Part shown: positions 35,593 through 43,735 of the stretch, piece after piece
Position numbering within the stretch: the stretch's first letter is position 1
Layout of the letters: every line of letters begins with the position of its first letter
Assembly (NCBI RefSeq): GCF_001562415.1
Contig: NZ_LOEE01000028.1
Coordinates: forward strand, 186,001-250,000
Length of the DNA stretch: 64,000 bases
Reading direction: 5' to 3'
Source: Thermotalea metallivorans
GTDB lineage: Bacteria > Bacillota > Clostridia > Peptostreptococcales > Thermotaleaceae
Notes under the pieces: model-generated
Seen by the model: the letters and a program-made list of their open reading frames with translations, nothing else
What the model was told of the DNA's origin: nothing
Database searches by the model: none
Translations under genes and position numbers: made by a program

Positions 35593-36942
35593 ATGGAGAG
35601 ATTCACAATAGAAGATAAAAAAATTACAGATATTGTTAAATGTATAGGGAATCGAATGAGGGATCCTGATCAGGTACGATATGTCGCAACTTCTGATAAA
35701 AATCAAGTAAAAATAGAGGGAAAGCTGCATCAGTTGTGGCATGATACCAGCTTATCCCATGGGTATCCGGGAATTTGCCTGTTGTTTGGAGAAATGAGCG
35801 AACATTTTCAGGATGAAAATTGGGATCAAGTAGGCCATGAGTACATGATAAAAATTCAACAGGCAATTGCAGAACAAGGAATTCACGTATTGTCCCTGTT
35901 TGGAGGATTGTCCGGCATAGGAATGGCAGCCTTTGTATTATCCAAGAACGGAACAAGGTATAGAAAGTTTCTTTCCCAAATTAACAGATGGTTGATAGAT
36001 ACATTGCCTATGCATCTAAAATTTTTAAAAGAAAAACAAGGGGGACCGGCCATGGGAGATTATGATGTCATCCAAGGGCTGTCAGGCATAGGCAGATACT
36101 TGTTATTTTTTAAAGATGTACCGGAGATGCATAACTTGCTGACGGATATATTGAAATACATGGTAAATTTGACGAGGGATGTTGAAGTTGCAGGACAATG
36201 GGTACCCGGTTGGTATATTTCCGTGGAAAATCAATTTTTAGAGTCTGACAAGCGATTATATCCGAAAGGAAATTTCAATTGTGGGTTAGCCCATGGAATA
36301 CCGGGTCCCCTGGCATTTCTTTCTTTGGCTTTGCTGAAGGGGGTAGAGGTGGAGGAACAACAAGGGGCCATGAAGAAAATCAGTGAATGGCTGATGGCCA
36401 GAAAATACCGGGACAGATATGGTATTTTCTGGCCGGGACGCATCTCTTTTGAGGATTATGTTGCGGGAACGATGACGGAACAAGGAACCCGCACGGCTTG
36501 GTGCTATGGTTCGCCGGGCGTATTACGAAGCCTATGGCTGGCGGGGACAGCCTTAAATCATAAAGACTATCAAGAGCTTTCCGTTGCAGCGGTAGATCGC
36601 ATATTTGCTGAACCGGAAGAAAACTGGGGTCTTTTTTCCCCTACTTTTTGCCATGGTTTTGCAGGTTTGCTGCATATTACGCAATTGATGTATCTGGATA
36701 CAGGACATATTCGATTTAAGGAATACAGGAATCGAGTATTGCAAAAAATAGTGGAGATGTATGATCCTTCTGCCGCTTTTGGATTCTATAACATTGACAG
36801 CCAGGATCCTCTACACACGGGAGAGATGACAAAAATGAACAATCCTGGTCTTTTAGACGGGGTTACTGGAACTGCTTTAGCGATTTTAGCTGTAGCAAGA
36901 CCTGTGAAAACAAACTGGGATGCGGTGTTTTTAATCAATTAA
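35593..36942 (+). CDS. lanC: Lanthipeptide cyclase LanC
   Basis: 449-residue zinc enzyme that adds Cys thiols to Dha/Dhb to form lanthionine rings. The zinc ligands are visible: Cys304 in AWCYGSPGVLRSLW, and Cys353-His354 in FCHGFAGLLHI. Other family blocks are LSHGYPGICLLFGE, GLSGIGRYLLF, CGLAHGIPGPLAFLSLAL and NPGLLDGVTGTALAIL. ATG 35593 follows TGGAGGAAC; the longer in-frame extension has no ribosome site. It is the last gene of the biosynthetic operon. Confidence 0.95.
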   Translation: MERFTIEDKKITDIVKCIGNRMRDPDQVRYVATSDKNQVKIEGKLHQLWHDTSLSHGYPGICLLFGEMSEHFQDENWDQVGHEYMIKIQQAIAEQGIHVLSLFGGLSGIGMAAFVLSKNGTRYRKFLSQINRWLIDTLPMHLKFLKEKQGGPAMGDYDVIQGLSGIGRYLLFFKDVPEMHNLLTDILKYMVNLTRDVEVAGQWVPGWYISVENQFLESDKRLYPKGNFNCGLAHGIPGPLAFLSLALLKGVEVEEQQGAMKKISEWLMARKYRDRYGIFWPGRISFEDYVAGTMTEQGTRTAWCYGSPGVLRSLWLAGTALNHKDYQELSVAAVDRIFAEPEENWGLFSPTFCHGFAGLLHITQLMYLDTGHIRFKEYRNRVLQKIVEMYDPSAAFGFYNIDSQDPLHTGEMTKMNNPGLLDGVTGTALAILAVARPVKTNWDAVFLIN

Positions 36943-37004
36943 GCAGCAAAAATCTCTATAGCCCTCGTGCAGGTGTAGATTCAATAGTATCTGTTGTTTT
37001 CAAA

Positions 37005-37029
37005 ATCAAATGAAATTGTTTCATTTGAT
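37005..37029. promoter_or_regulatory. Perfect palindrome between lanC and the phosphoglucomutase gene
   Basis: Eleven-base arms ATCAAATGAAA and TTTCATTTGAT around TTG. No T-run follows, so it is more like an operator than a terminator. The rest of the 216-base interval holds G-rich sequence near 37101 and nothing else recognisable. Confidence 0.4.
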
Positions 37030-37158
37030 AGGAAGGCGGCAGATTTTATATTAACAAAATACAGGCATGTTTGCCCTGCCACAGATATATAATGTTACGT
37101 AGGGGGCATGCCCCATGGGGGATGTCGCCCGATCTCAAAAGGGTAGGGGGAAATACAT

Positions 37159-38898
37159 ATGGATTACAGGCAAAAATATAATCAATGGATAGCGAGCCAA
37201 TACTTTGATGAAGAAATCAAGGGGGAACTGAAAAGCATAGAAAATAACGAAAAGGAGATCGAAGATCGGTTCTACAAGGATCTGGAGTTCGGCACGGGGG
37301 GGCTCCGCGGCATTATCGGTGCGGGGACCAACCGCATGAATCTCTATACGGTCCGCAGGGCCACCCAAGGGTTCGCCCGTTATCTGCTGAAAGAAACGGA
37401 AAATGCAAAGGACAGGGGTGTGGTCATTGCCTATGACTCTCGGCACAAATCCCCTGCCTTTGCCGAAGAGGCGGCCCGGGTCCTTGCCGGCAACGGTATC
37501 AAAGTCTACCTGTTTGAATCTTTAAGGACGACACCGGAACTCTCCTTTGCCGTCAGGGAACTGGGCTGTGCAGGGGGGATTGTCATCACGGCCAGCCACA
37601 ATCCCCCGGAATACAACGGCTATAAGGTCTATGGAGAGGACGGGGGACAAATCGTACCTGACGAAGCAGAAAAAATTATTGCAGCAATCCAAAAGATAGA
37701 GGATTACGACCGCGTAAAAACCATGGATCGAGAAGAGGCTTTATCGAAGGGATTATTGGTCATCATCGGGGAAGGGATAGATAGGAAGTATATAGATCGG
37801 GTAAAGGGCCTGGCTCTCCGGAGGGAAATGATTGCAGCCATGGGCAAGGAGTTAAAGATTGTATATACGCCCTTGCATGGTACGGGCAGTATGCCCATCC
37901 GAAGGGTATTGGAAGAACTGGGATTTGAAAAGGTCTGGACTGTGCCGGAGCAGGAGGTGCCCGATCCCGATTTTTCCACGGTAAAATCTCCCAACCCTGA
38001 GGAGCATGAAGCCTTTACCTTGGCCTTGGCGTTAGCCGAAAAAGTAGGAGCAGATGTGGTGATCGGCACGGATCCGGACTGCGATCGGGTAGGAGTAATG
38101 ACAAAGAATGATAAAGGGAAGTACCAAGTACTGACGGGAAATCAGACAGGGGCTCTTCTTGTGGACTATATCCTTTCTGCTATGAAAGAAAAAGGGGAGA
38201 TTCCCGAGAAGGGTGTAGTGATCAAAACCATTGTCACCGGTAGGATGGGAGAGGTCATTGCCAAAGGCTACGGGGTAGATACGTTGGATACACTGACGGG
38301 ATTTAAATTCATTGGCCAAAAGATCAAAGAATTTGAAAGCACTGGGGAGAAAAAATTTATCTTTGGCTATGAAGAAAGCTACGGCTATTTGACGGGGACC
38401 TTTGTCCGGGATAAGGATGCAATCATCGCCTCCATGCTGATCTGTGAAATGGCTGCCTACTATCAATCAAGGGGGATGACCCTCTATGATGCCCTCATGG
38501 CTTTATTTCAAAAATACGGCTATTATTGGGAAGGGGTGGAATTCATTGCCCTCAAAGGAAGGAAAGGAATGGAAAAGATCCGAAAAATCCTTGAACATTT
38601 TAGGGGAAATCCACCTCGATCCATTGGGAATCGCAGGGTGCATGTGATCAAGGATTATGAAAGGGGAAAAGGGATAGATGTGCTGACAGGGAAAGAAGAG
38701 ATGTTAACCTTGCCTTTGGCCGATGTACTGCATTTTACCTTGGAAGATGGATCGTGGTTCTGCATACGCCCTTCTGGTACGGAGCCCAAGGTAAAAGTTT
38801 ATTTTTCTGTGGTGGGAGCGAGTGCAGATGACGCCCATGAAAAGTTGGAAACACTAAAAAATGAAGTGATGGACAGGATAAAGCAAAAGATTGAATAA
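37159..38898 (+). CDS. pgcA: Alpha-phosphoglucomutase/phosphomannomutase (PgcA-like)
   Basis: 579-residue enzyme of the alpha-D-phosphohexomutase family that interconverts glucose-1-P and glucose-6-P. The phosphoserine loop VITASHNPPEYNGYK has catalytic Ser146. The metal loop is IGTDPDCDRVGVMTK, the sugar-specificity loop is FGYEESYGYLTG, and the phosphate-binding loop near the end is IRPSGTEPKVK. The length fits the Firmicute PgcA type. It would supply glucose-1-P to GalU and RfbA in the glycan locus, although it is 12 kb away. Confidence 0.93.
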   Translation: MDYRQKYNQWIASQYFDEEIKGELKSIENNEKEIEDRFYKDLEFGTGGLRGIIGAGTNRMNLYTVRRATQGFARYLLKETENAKDRGVVIAYDSRHKSPAFAEEAARVLAGNGIKVYLFESLRTTPELSFAVRELGCAGGIVITASHNPPEYNGYKVYGEDGGQIVPDEAEKIIAAIQKIEDYDRVKTMDREEALSKGLLVIIGEGIDRKYIDRVKGLALRREMIAAMGKELKIVYTPLHGTGSMPIRRVLEELGFEKVWTVPEQEVPDPDFSTVKSPNPEEHEAFTLALALAEKVGADVVIGTDPDCDRVGVMTKNDKGKYQVLTGNQTGALLVDYILSAMKEKGEIPEKGVVIKTIVTGRMGEVIAKGYGVDTLDTLTGFKFIGQKIKEFESTGEKKFIFGYEESYGYLTGTFVRDKDAIIASMLICEMAAYYQSRGMTLYDALMALFQKYGYYWEGVEFIALKGRKGMEKIRKILEHFRGNPPRSIGNRRVHVIKDYERGKGIDVLTGKEEMLTLPLADVLHFTLEDGSWFCIRPSGTEPKVKVYFSVVGASADDAHEKLETLKNEVMDRIKQKIE

Positions 38899-38976
38899 AG
38901 TTTATTTTTTCCCAAAAGAGTGGTATAATAAATACACCATCATGGGACGGCATCGGGGAACAAAAGAACGGGGGGT

Positions 38977-39417
38977 ATGGTCATGGATCAGGAATTAAAG
39001 GATACCCTGCATTTGATTGTGGGTATGATCGAGGACGTGGGGAAGAAAGTAGACAATTTGGAGAAAAAAGTAGACAACTTGGAGAAAAAAGTAGACAATT
39101 TGGAGAAAAAGGTAGACCGCTTGGAAGAGCGAATGGATCGCCTTGAGGAGCGAATGGATCGCCTTGAGGAGCGAATGGATCGCCTTGAGGAGCGGATGGA
39201 TCGCCTTGAGGAGCGAATGGATCGTCTTGAGGAGCGAATGGATCACCTTGAGGAGCGGATGGATCGTCTGGAAGAACGAGTGGAGCGTTTGGAAGAGGAC
39301 GTGGAAGGCATCAAGGAAGAGCAGGCCAAGATGAATGAAAAGTTTGATGCTGTCATATCCATGTGGAGCGACCATGAGGTTTTTATCCGACAGTTGAAGA
39401 AAAAGAAAATTATATAA
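38977..39417 (+). CDS. Heptad-repeat coiled-coil protein
   Basis: 146 residues. After a 24-residue head come twelve near-identical heptads: three VDNLEKK, one VDRLEER, seven MDRLEER-type (one MDHLEER) and one VERLEED, then a 38-residue tail ending KKKKII. Hydrophobic V/M and L at positions a and d predict one long parallel coiled coil about 12 nm long. No enzyme or DNA-binding domain is seen. ATG 38977 or 38983 could be used. A TATAAT at 38924 suggests its own promoter. Function unknown. Confidence 0.75.
   Translation: MVMDQELKDTLHLIVGMIEDVGKKVDNLEKKVDNLEKKVDNLEKKVDRLEERMDRLEERMDRLEERMDRLEERMDRLEERMDRLEERMDHLEERMDRLEERVERLEEDVEGIKEEQAKMNEKFDAVISMWSDHEVFIRQLKKKKII
39049..39300 (+). repeat. 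Tandem 21-bp repeat tract inside the coiled-coil gene
   Basis: Twelve copies of a 21-base unit in two sub-families: GTAGACAATTTGGAGAAAAA at the start and GAATGGATCGCCTTGAGGAG later. The low divergence between neighbouring units shows recent expansion. Changes in copy number keep the frame. Confidence 0.95.
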
Positions 39418-39430
39418 AAAGGGAAAAATA

Positions 39431-39469
39431 AAGCAACGGGAAAACTTTAAGAAAACCCCCGTTGTTTTA
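39431..39469 (+). terminator. Terminator after the coiled-coil gene
   Basis: GCAACGGG pairs with CCCGTTG(T) across a 17-base loop and is followed by TTTTATTCG. It ends about 15 bases after the stop codon. Confidence 0.6.
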
Positions 39470-39541
39470 TTCGTTTCCTATGAAATATAATAAAGTATAG
39501 AAGTCAAAAAAGTTTTTCACAGAATCGTAAAGGAGAGAGAG

Positions 39542-40714
39542 ATGGCAAAAAGAAAATTTGAAGTGATTCAAGGGAAAAAACGAAGGAATTATACGCTGGC
39601 CCATAAATTTATAGAGGCCCATGCAACCAATACTCGATTGATGGGTGTTATAGGCTTGAGAATCAAATGGGAAACAGAAGCAGAAGAAGCATTTTATCAG
39701 TTTTTCCATCTGGATGGAGAGGAATTCGGCTTAGATGATTATATCAGTATCTTGGCCGGCAGCAGGGAAAGGGTCGAGATTACGACTGCCAGGATGATGG
39801 GAGGACTGGGGGGAGAACTGATCTCCTTGAACGAGAGGGAAGCAAGGCATCTTGTCAAAACATTTGCTGCGAAAAACCGAGATTTTGGCGAGGAACTGCC
39901 GGAACCCCTGTCGGAATACCAGTTTATACTGGAGGAAGAAATGGCTTTATCCGATGAGGAACAGCAAAGACTTTGGGATAAAATATGCGAACCCATTGTA
40001 TCGCCGGTGCAACTCATCAATTATTACATCATGCGGGCCGTGGGAAATGACAGGGAGGCCATGGCATATTTATGCTGTGATCCGACAATGGAATATACGC
40101 CGGTAAAGAGGCCTTCCACCCTGCTGAAAAATGTCATTGAGAAGACGGACAGTGGTGATGCCGTTGCCTACATTGCAGAATCCTTAATAGATACAGGAAA
40201 CGCTTATAAGATGATTCTTACGGAAATCCATGTGACAGAAAGGGAGGGCCGTTGGCGGGTTTGCAGGGCAGAGGTCCGATCTGTCATGAATATTACAGGC
40301 ACAGAAGCTGCCTTTGCTTTAAGCAAGGATGAATATATTACTGTCTATCATGTGAAAAATTTCAGGGAGCTCATGCGACGGCTGGAGCGGGAAAAACCCC
40401 ATGCCATGGTACATCCCTATGAAGTGGGGCTCCTGTATACAGAATTCTATCCCCATAATGAACATGTAAAAAAATCTGTGTATTATCTTAATGATGATAT
40501 GTATGGGGTCTACTACATCACGGAAGGAAGCCAGTTTTTGGCGGCCGCTTACAGCAAGCAAGGCATCAGAGAACTGGAAAGATATTTTCAAGGGTATACA
40601 GCCGATGGATTGTTGGAATTGGAGGAAAGATTTCATTTGGACCGTCCCCTTCTCTATGAGTTTGTCAACAGTGGCTATGATAATTTCTATGATTTTCTGG
40701 AAGATGGGCAATAA
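39542..40714 (+). CDS. Conserved-looking protein of unknown function
   Basis: 390 residues without a signal peptide or membrane segment, acidic overall. I do not recognise the family. The middle part (PVQLINYYIMRAVGNDREAM, LIDTGNAYKMILTEIHVTER) looks like a cytosolic alpha/beta protein and the C terminus is acidic (YDNFYDFLEDGQ). It starts at ATG after AAAGGAGAGAG. It follows a terminator and precedes a transporter gene in the same direction with a 77-base gap, so the two could be co-transcribed. No motif points to a reaction. Confidence 0.7.
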   Translation: MAKRKFEVIQGKKRRNYTLAHKFIEAHATNTRLMGVIGLRIKWETEAEEAFYQFFHLDGEEFGLDDYISILAGSRERVEITTARMMGGLGGELISLNEREARHLVKTFAAKNRDFGEELPEPLSEYQFILEEEMALSDEEQQRLWDKICEPIVSPVQLINYYIMRAVGNDREAMAYLCCDPTMEYTPVKRPSTLLKNVIEKTDSGDAVAYIAESLIDTGNAYKMILTEIHVTEREGRWRVCRAEVRSVMNITGTEAAFALSKDEYITVYHVKNFRELMRRLEREKPHAMVHPYEVGLLYTEFYPHNEHVKKSVYYLNDDMYGVYYITEGSQFLAAAYSKQGIRELERYFQGYTADGLLELEERFHLDRPLLYEFVNSGYDNFYDFLEDGQ

Positions 40715-40791
40715 ACCCATTTTCCAGATGAACGGTGACAGGGAGAGGAAAATAAGGCTTTGAAATATGTGCCATGGAAGGGGGATAACCA

Positions 40792-41730
40792 TTGGAAACA
40801 TTGAATCAAATTTTGATCTTATTTTTGCTTTTAATTATCGGCTATATGAGCAAAAAGTTTCGTGTGATCAGCAATGATATGAATCATGATCTCAGCAGCT
40901 TTGTTCTGAATGTGGCGTTGCCTGCTTTAATTATTACGTCTCTCGGCAGTTTTGAATTTTCTAAAGAAATGCTCATAAAAAGCGGCAATTTATTTATGAT
41001 CTCCTGGGGGGTATATGCCCTGTCCATTGCCGTATCCTATGGTATTCCAAGGATATTGAAGGCGGAAGGGACCGATCGGGATATCTTCCAGTTCATGATT
41101 GTATTTTCCAATGTGGGATTTATGGGATATCCTGTGGTCAATGCCGTTTTTGGGGAAAAGGGGGTATTTTATGCAGCCCTTTACAATCTTCCTTTTAATA
41201 TTCTCCTCTGGAGTTTTGGGGTCATGGTGCTAAGCAGACCTGCCATGGAGAAAGGGAAGCCGGTGTTGGATCGAAGAGGGAGCCTTCTGATCCGACAGCT
41301 CTTCAATCCGGGACTGGTTGCCGTGTTTATCGGTTTTGCCATGTTTATGATGTCCTTTCGACTGCCTGGGCCTATTTTCAAGACACTGAAAATGGTAGGG
41401 GATGTGACGACGCCCATGTCTATGGTTTTTATCGGGTCTATCCTGGCCGATATCCATGTAAAGGAGATATTTTCCAATGTCAACATTTTTATTGTCAGCG
41501 CCGTACGATTGGTTATTGTACCGATGCTGGTATGGCTCATCTTAAAGCAGTTCCCGCTGGATGAAATCATGGTGGGAATTCCCGTAGTCATTGCAGCTAT
41601 GCCCGTGGCAGCCAATTGTGCCATTCTGGCCACCCGATATGGCAATGACTATTATCTGGCCTCCCAGGCCGTATTTATCTCCACCATGCTTTCCATGATC
41701 ACCATACCCCTGATCGTGGCGTTGTTGTAG
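40792..41730 (+). CDS. AEC-family (auxin efflux carrier) transporter
   Basis: 312-residue integral membrane protein with about ten helices. The repeated halves are typical of the family: LNVALPALIITSLGSFEFSK in the first and MPVAANCAILATRYGNDYYL in the second. Known members export organic acids such as malate or malonate; the substrate here cannot be told. The start is TTG with GGAAGGGGGAT upstream. Confidence 0.85.
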   Translation: METLNQILILFLLLIIGYMSKKFRVISNDMNHDLSSFVLNVALPALIITSLGSFEFSKEMLIKSGNLFMISWGVYALSIAVSYGIPRILKAEGTDRDIFQFMIVFSNVGFMGYPVVNAVFGEKGVFYAALYNLPFNILLWSFGVMVLSRPAMEKGKPVLDRRGSLLIRQLFNPGLVAVFIGFAMFMMSFRLPGPIFKTLKMVGDVTTPMSMVFIGSILADIHVKEIFSNVNIFIVSAVRLVIVPMLVWLILKQFPLDEIMVGIPVVIAAMPVAANCAILATRYGNDYYLASQAVFISTMLSMITIPLIVALL

Positions 41731-41878
41731 GACAAGAAAAGCTTATCGTGAATTTGGTGGAAGGATGTGCTGCATCACAAAAAAGTTAATCAATTTATAG
41801 AAAATATTGCATGAGGAAAGATGGGCATTGGTTTTGCAAGGTGTGGAATTTAGAGCTCAGATAACAGGAGAGATGATC

Positions 41879-42301
41879 ATGGAGAAAGAATTGCTTGAGC
41901 AGTGTAAAGAATATTTGGTGACAGAGGAAAATATTATCTTTGCCTATGTTTTCGGTTCCTATGCAAGGGGAGAATGGACTTCCTTGAGCGATATAGATTT
42001 TGCCATATACTGGACAGGAAAAGATATAAGTCCGTCTACCTATCTAAATTTGAAGAGAACGTTGATGGATATATGCAAGACAGAAGTGGATTTGGTTTTA
42101 CTCAATGACGCTTCTCCCTTAGTGAAAAAAGAGATTTTTGCAGAGGGAATCCGGCTTTTTTCTAGGAATGAAGTATTGGAAAGCAATTTCATCGTTCATT
42201 CCATCTTTGAATACGAGGATATGAAAAAGTATTATGAATTATCCTATAAAACAATGATAGAATATATCCGAAAGGAGGTCGACTCCGGTGGTAAAGGTTG
42301 A
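41879..42301 (+). CDS. MNT-type minimal nucleotidyltransferase (MntA-like), orphaned
   Basis: 140 residues with the GSx10DxD signature (GSYARGEWTSLSDIDFAIY) and a second acidic residue in CKTEVDLVLLND. In MntA/HepT toxin-antitoxin pairs this enzyme inactivates the HEPN RNase by adding AMP. ATG 41879 is placed eight bases after AGGAG; the earlier frame start has no ribosome site. Its expected partner immediately downstream is reduced to a stub. Confidence 0.8.
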   Translation: MEKELLEQCKEYLVTEENIIFAYVFGSYARGEWTSLSDIDFAIYWTGKDISPSTYLNLKRTLMDICKTEVDLVLLNDASPLVKKEIFAEGIRLFSRNEVLESNFIVHSIFEYEDMKKYYELSYKTMIEYIRKEVDSGGKG

Positions 42302-42326
42302 AGTGGTTCATAAAAAATTTTTGTAG
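42288..42326 (+). pseudogene. 12-codon stub of a HepT-type HEPN gene
   Basis: GTG at 42288, nine bases after AAAGGAGG and overlapping the end of the nucleotidyltransferase gene, opens MVKVEVVHKKFL and then stops. HepT/DUF86 proteins typically start in this way (M-V-x-x-E-V-V-x-x-K). Position, coupling and sequence all suggest the start of a lost toxin gene cut off just before the yyaC 3' end. Confidence 0.5.
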
Positions 42327-42329
42327 TTG

Positions 42330-42872
42330 CTAAGACAAATAGGTGGCCAGCATGAAGGCATCGGCAATGATCCGTGCCATTTTCATGACAAGGCTTAGTC
42401 GGATGTTGTGGATGGCAAAGCAGTCATCGTGATGGATTTTGTCAACAATACCTACAACCGATAGATTGCCAATACTGGGCAACTTCTTTCCTACGCCTTT
42501 GCCGGGAGAGATGGGGCCCTTTTTTATGTGAATGTTGCCGATACATTCCGCTGCACCGAGGCATGCATCCACGGCAAGAAAAAAGCCTTGGGGATGCTGG
42601 GCGCAGATAGTATCAATGCTTTCTTTCAGATTGACTGCATGGACGGGATGGTCCAGGGTCCCGTAAATGGGATACCGGAAGCCCCTGTCTTTGAGGAGAG
42701 TACCTGTCAGGGGGCCAAGGGCATCGCCAATGCACCGGTCGGTGCCGATGCAGACGAGGACCATATCCTTGGTGAGGTGATCCTTCAGATATTTTGCTAA
42801 GACCTCAACGGCATTTTCATCGGTATAGTGTACACGAACTTCGTATAGATGCTTCCAGGAATGATAGGACAA
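42330..42872 (-). CDS. yyaC: Spore-associated YyaC family protein
   Basis: 180 residues of the GPR-protease-like/YyaC fold. The block DMVLVCIGTDRCIGDALGPL near residue 40, YGTLDHPVHAVNL, and FFLAVDACLGAAECIG contain the conserved acidic residues of this family. Sporulation function is known by association; the molecular role is uncertain. TTG at 42872 is preferred as start, because AAGGAGG lies at the right distance; upstream sequence in this frame has no family character. It faces the divergent gene at 43052. Confidence 0.82.
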   Translation of the reverse strand: MSYHSWKHLYEVRVHYTDENAVEVLAKYLKDHLTKDMVLVCIGTDRCIGDALGPLTGTLLKDRGFRYPIYGTLDHPVHAVNLKESIDTICAQHPQGFFLAVDACLGAAECIGNIHIKKGPISPGKGVGKKLPSIGNLSVVGIVDKIHHDDCFAIHNIRLSLVMKMARIIADAFMLATYLS

Positions 42873-43051
42873 AGCAACGCACCTCCTTCTATAGGGAATA
42901 TATATACGGTGCCCTCGAAAATTATGACAGGAAGGAAAAAGGAGAAAGGGAAAAGAGGAAGTGGAAAGCGAATCATTGATTTTATATGCATAAAAGGGAT
43001 CAACCGATATCATACTAATAGAAAAATAGGATGTAGGGTGGTATCGGTAGG

Positions 43052-43549
43052 ATGGAACTGAAAAAGAGACACCATGAGCGCATGATTCTTGTTTTGACAT
43101 TGATTACAGTGCTGGGGATATGGAACATGAGTCCGACAAAGGGAGGTTTTTTGCCGGCATGGGATACAGGATCTCCATCGGATGGGGGTTTGGAGACAAG
43201 ACCTTTCGTAGGAATAAGCATGAACCTTTATTCTGACGACATCCTCCATCCGGATCAAGAAGGACCCAGACATGAAATGGTGTTGGATGATAGGACTTTA
43301 GAAAGATTTATTTATATATACCATCATAAAATCAAAGGGAATGCAGGAGAAATCCGTCTGCCCGTGGAGATAAAGGAAGAAATCAGATATGTTTTAGAAA
43401 ATATGGGAACGATCAATACGACCCGGTTAAAAGAGGTTTTGCAGCAGGAGGCCCATGGGGAGACAATTCGGCAAGTGAAGGCAATCTTGGAAGAAAATTT
43501 GTTTGACAGAGAACTGCAATACTTGGATGAACTTATCCTGCAGAAATAG
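43052..43549 (+). CDS. Small membrane-anchored protein, function unknown
   Basis: 165 residues. The N terminus has a basic stretch then a hydrophobic segment (MILVLTLITVLGIWNM, residues 11-26) with no cleavage site seen, so it is probably anchored and faces outward. The rest is mostly helical (LEEN, RLKEVLQQEAHGETI). I do not recognise it. It is divergent from yyaC and so may be a spore gene, but this is only inference. The stop codon lies inside the duplicated target of palindromic element copy 2. Confidence 0.6.
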   Translation: MELKKRHHERMILVLTLITVLGIWNMSPTKGGFLPAWDTGSPSDGGLETRPFVGISMNLYSDDILHPDQEGPRHEMVLDDRTLERFIYIYHHKIKGNAGEIRLPVEIKEEIRYVLENMGTINTTRLKEVLQQEAHGETIRQVKAILEENLFDRELQYLDELILQK

Positions 43550-43556
43550 ATGAAGA

Positions 43557-43695
43557 CAAAGCAATAGAATGTTCATAAACCCTTGAGATTTCGGCTTCGT
43601 CGCGAATCAGCAAGCCCCTTTTTTCCTTATTGTTTATTTTAGAAAAGCGGCGCAGGTCTGAACAGGAAGCCAAATCTCAAGGGTTTGTCTGTAAA
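43557..43695 (+). repeat. Palindromic intergenic element, copy 2
   Basis: Core palindrome at 43578-43685 with the same outer (AACCCTTGAGATTT) and inner (AGAAAAGCGG) stems as copy 1. It is flanked by a 13-base direct repeat AAATAGATGAAGA at 43544-43556 and 43696-43708, and the right one is the first arm of the terminator for the next gene. Confidence 0.88.
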
Positions 43696-43735
43696 AAATA
43701 GATGAAGATGGAGAAACTCCATCTTCATCTATTTT
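43695..43735. terminator. Strong intrinsic terminator of the glycosidase-like gene
   Basis: 19-base perfect arms from AAAATAGATGAAGATGGAG to its complement with a three-base loop, T-rich on both strands. It overlaps the stop codon of the leftward gene at 43729 and can also stop rightward transcription from 43052. Confidence 0.9.

Noticed and set aside
24931..36942. A LanP subtilisin or C39 peptidase in the lanthipeptide locus
   Set aside because: No frame carries a Ser-His-Asp subtilase pattern, and LanT begins directly with its membrane domain.
39049..39300. Possible CRISPR-like array
   Set aside because: The units are contiguous with no spacers and encode in-frame heptads of a coiled coil, so this is a coding tandem repeat.
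38995..39375. 126-codon minus-strand frame opposite the coiled-coil gene
   Set aside because: Its repeated Leu/His/Ile pattern is the reverse complement of the heptad repeats; no ribosome site.
42794..43061. Two overlapping + strand frames at the yyaC start
   Set aside because: They overlap the yyaC 5' end and the divergent promoter region, have no good ribosome site and no recognisable protein.
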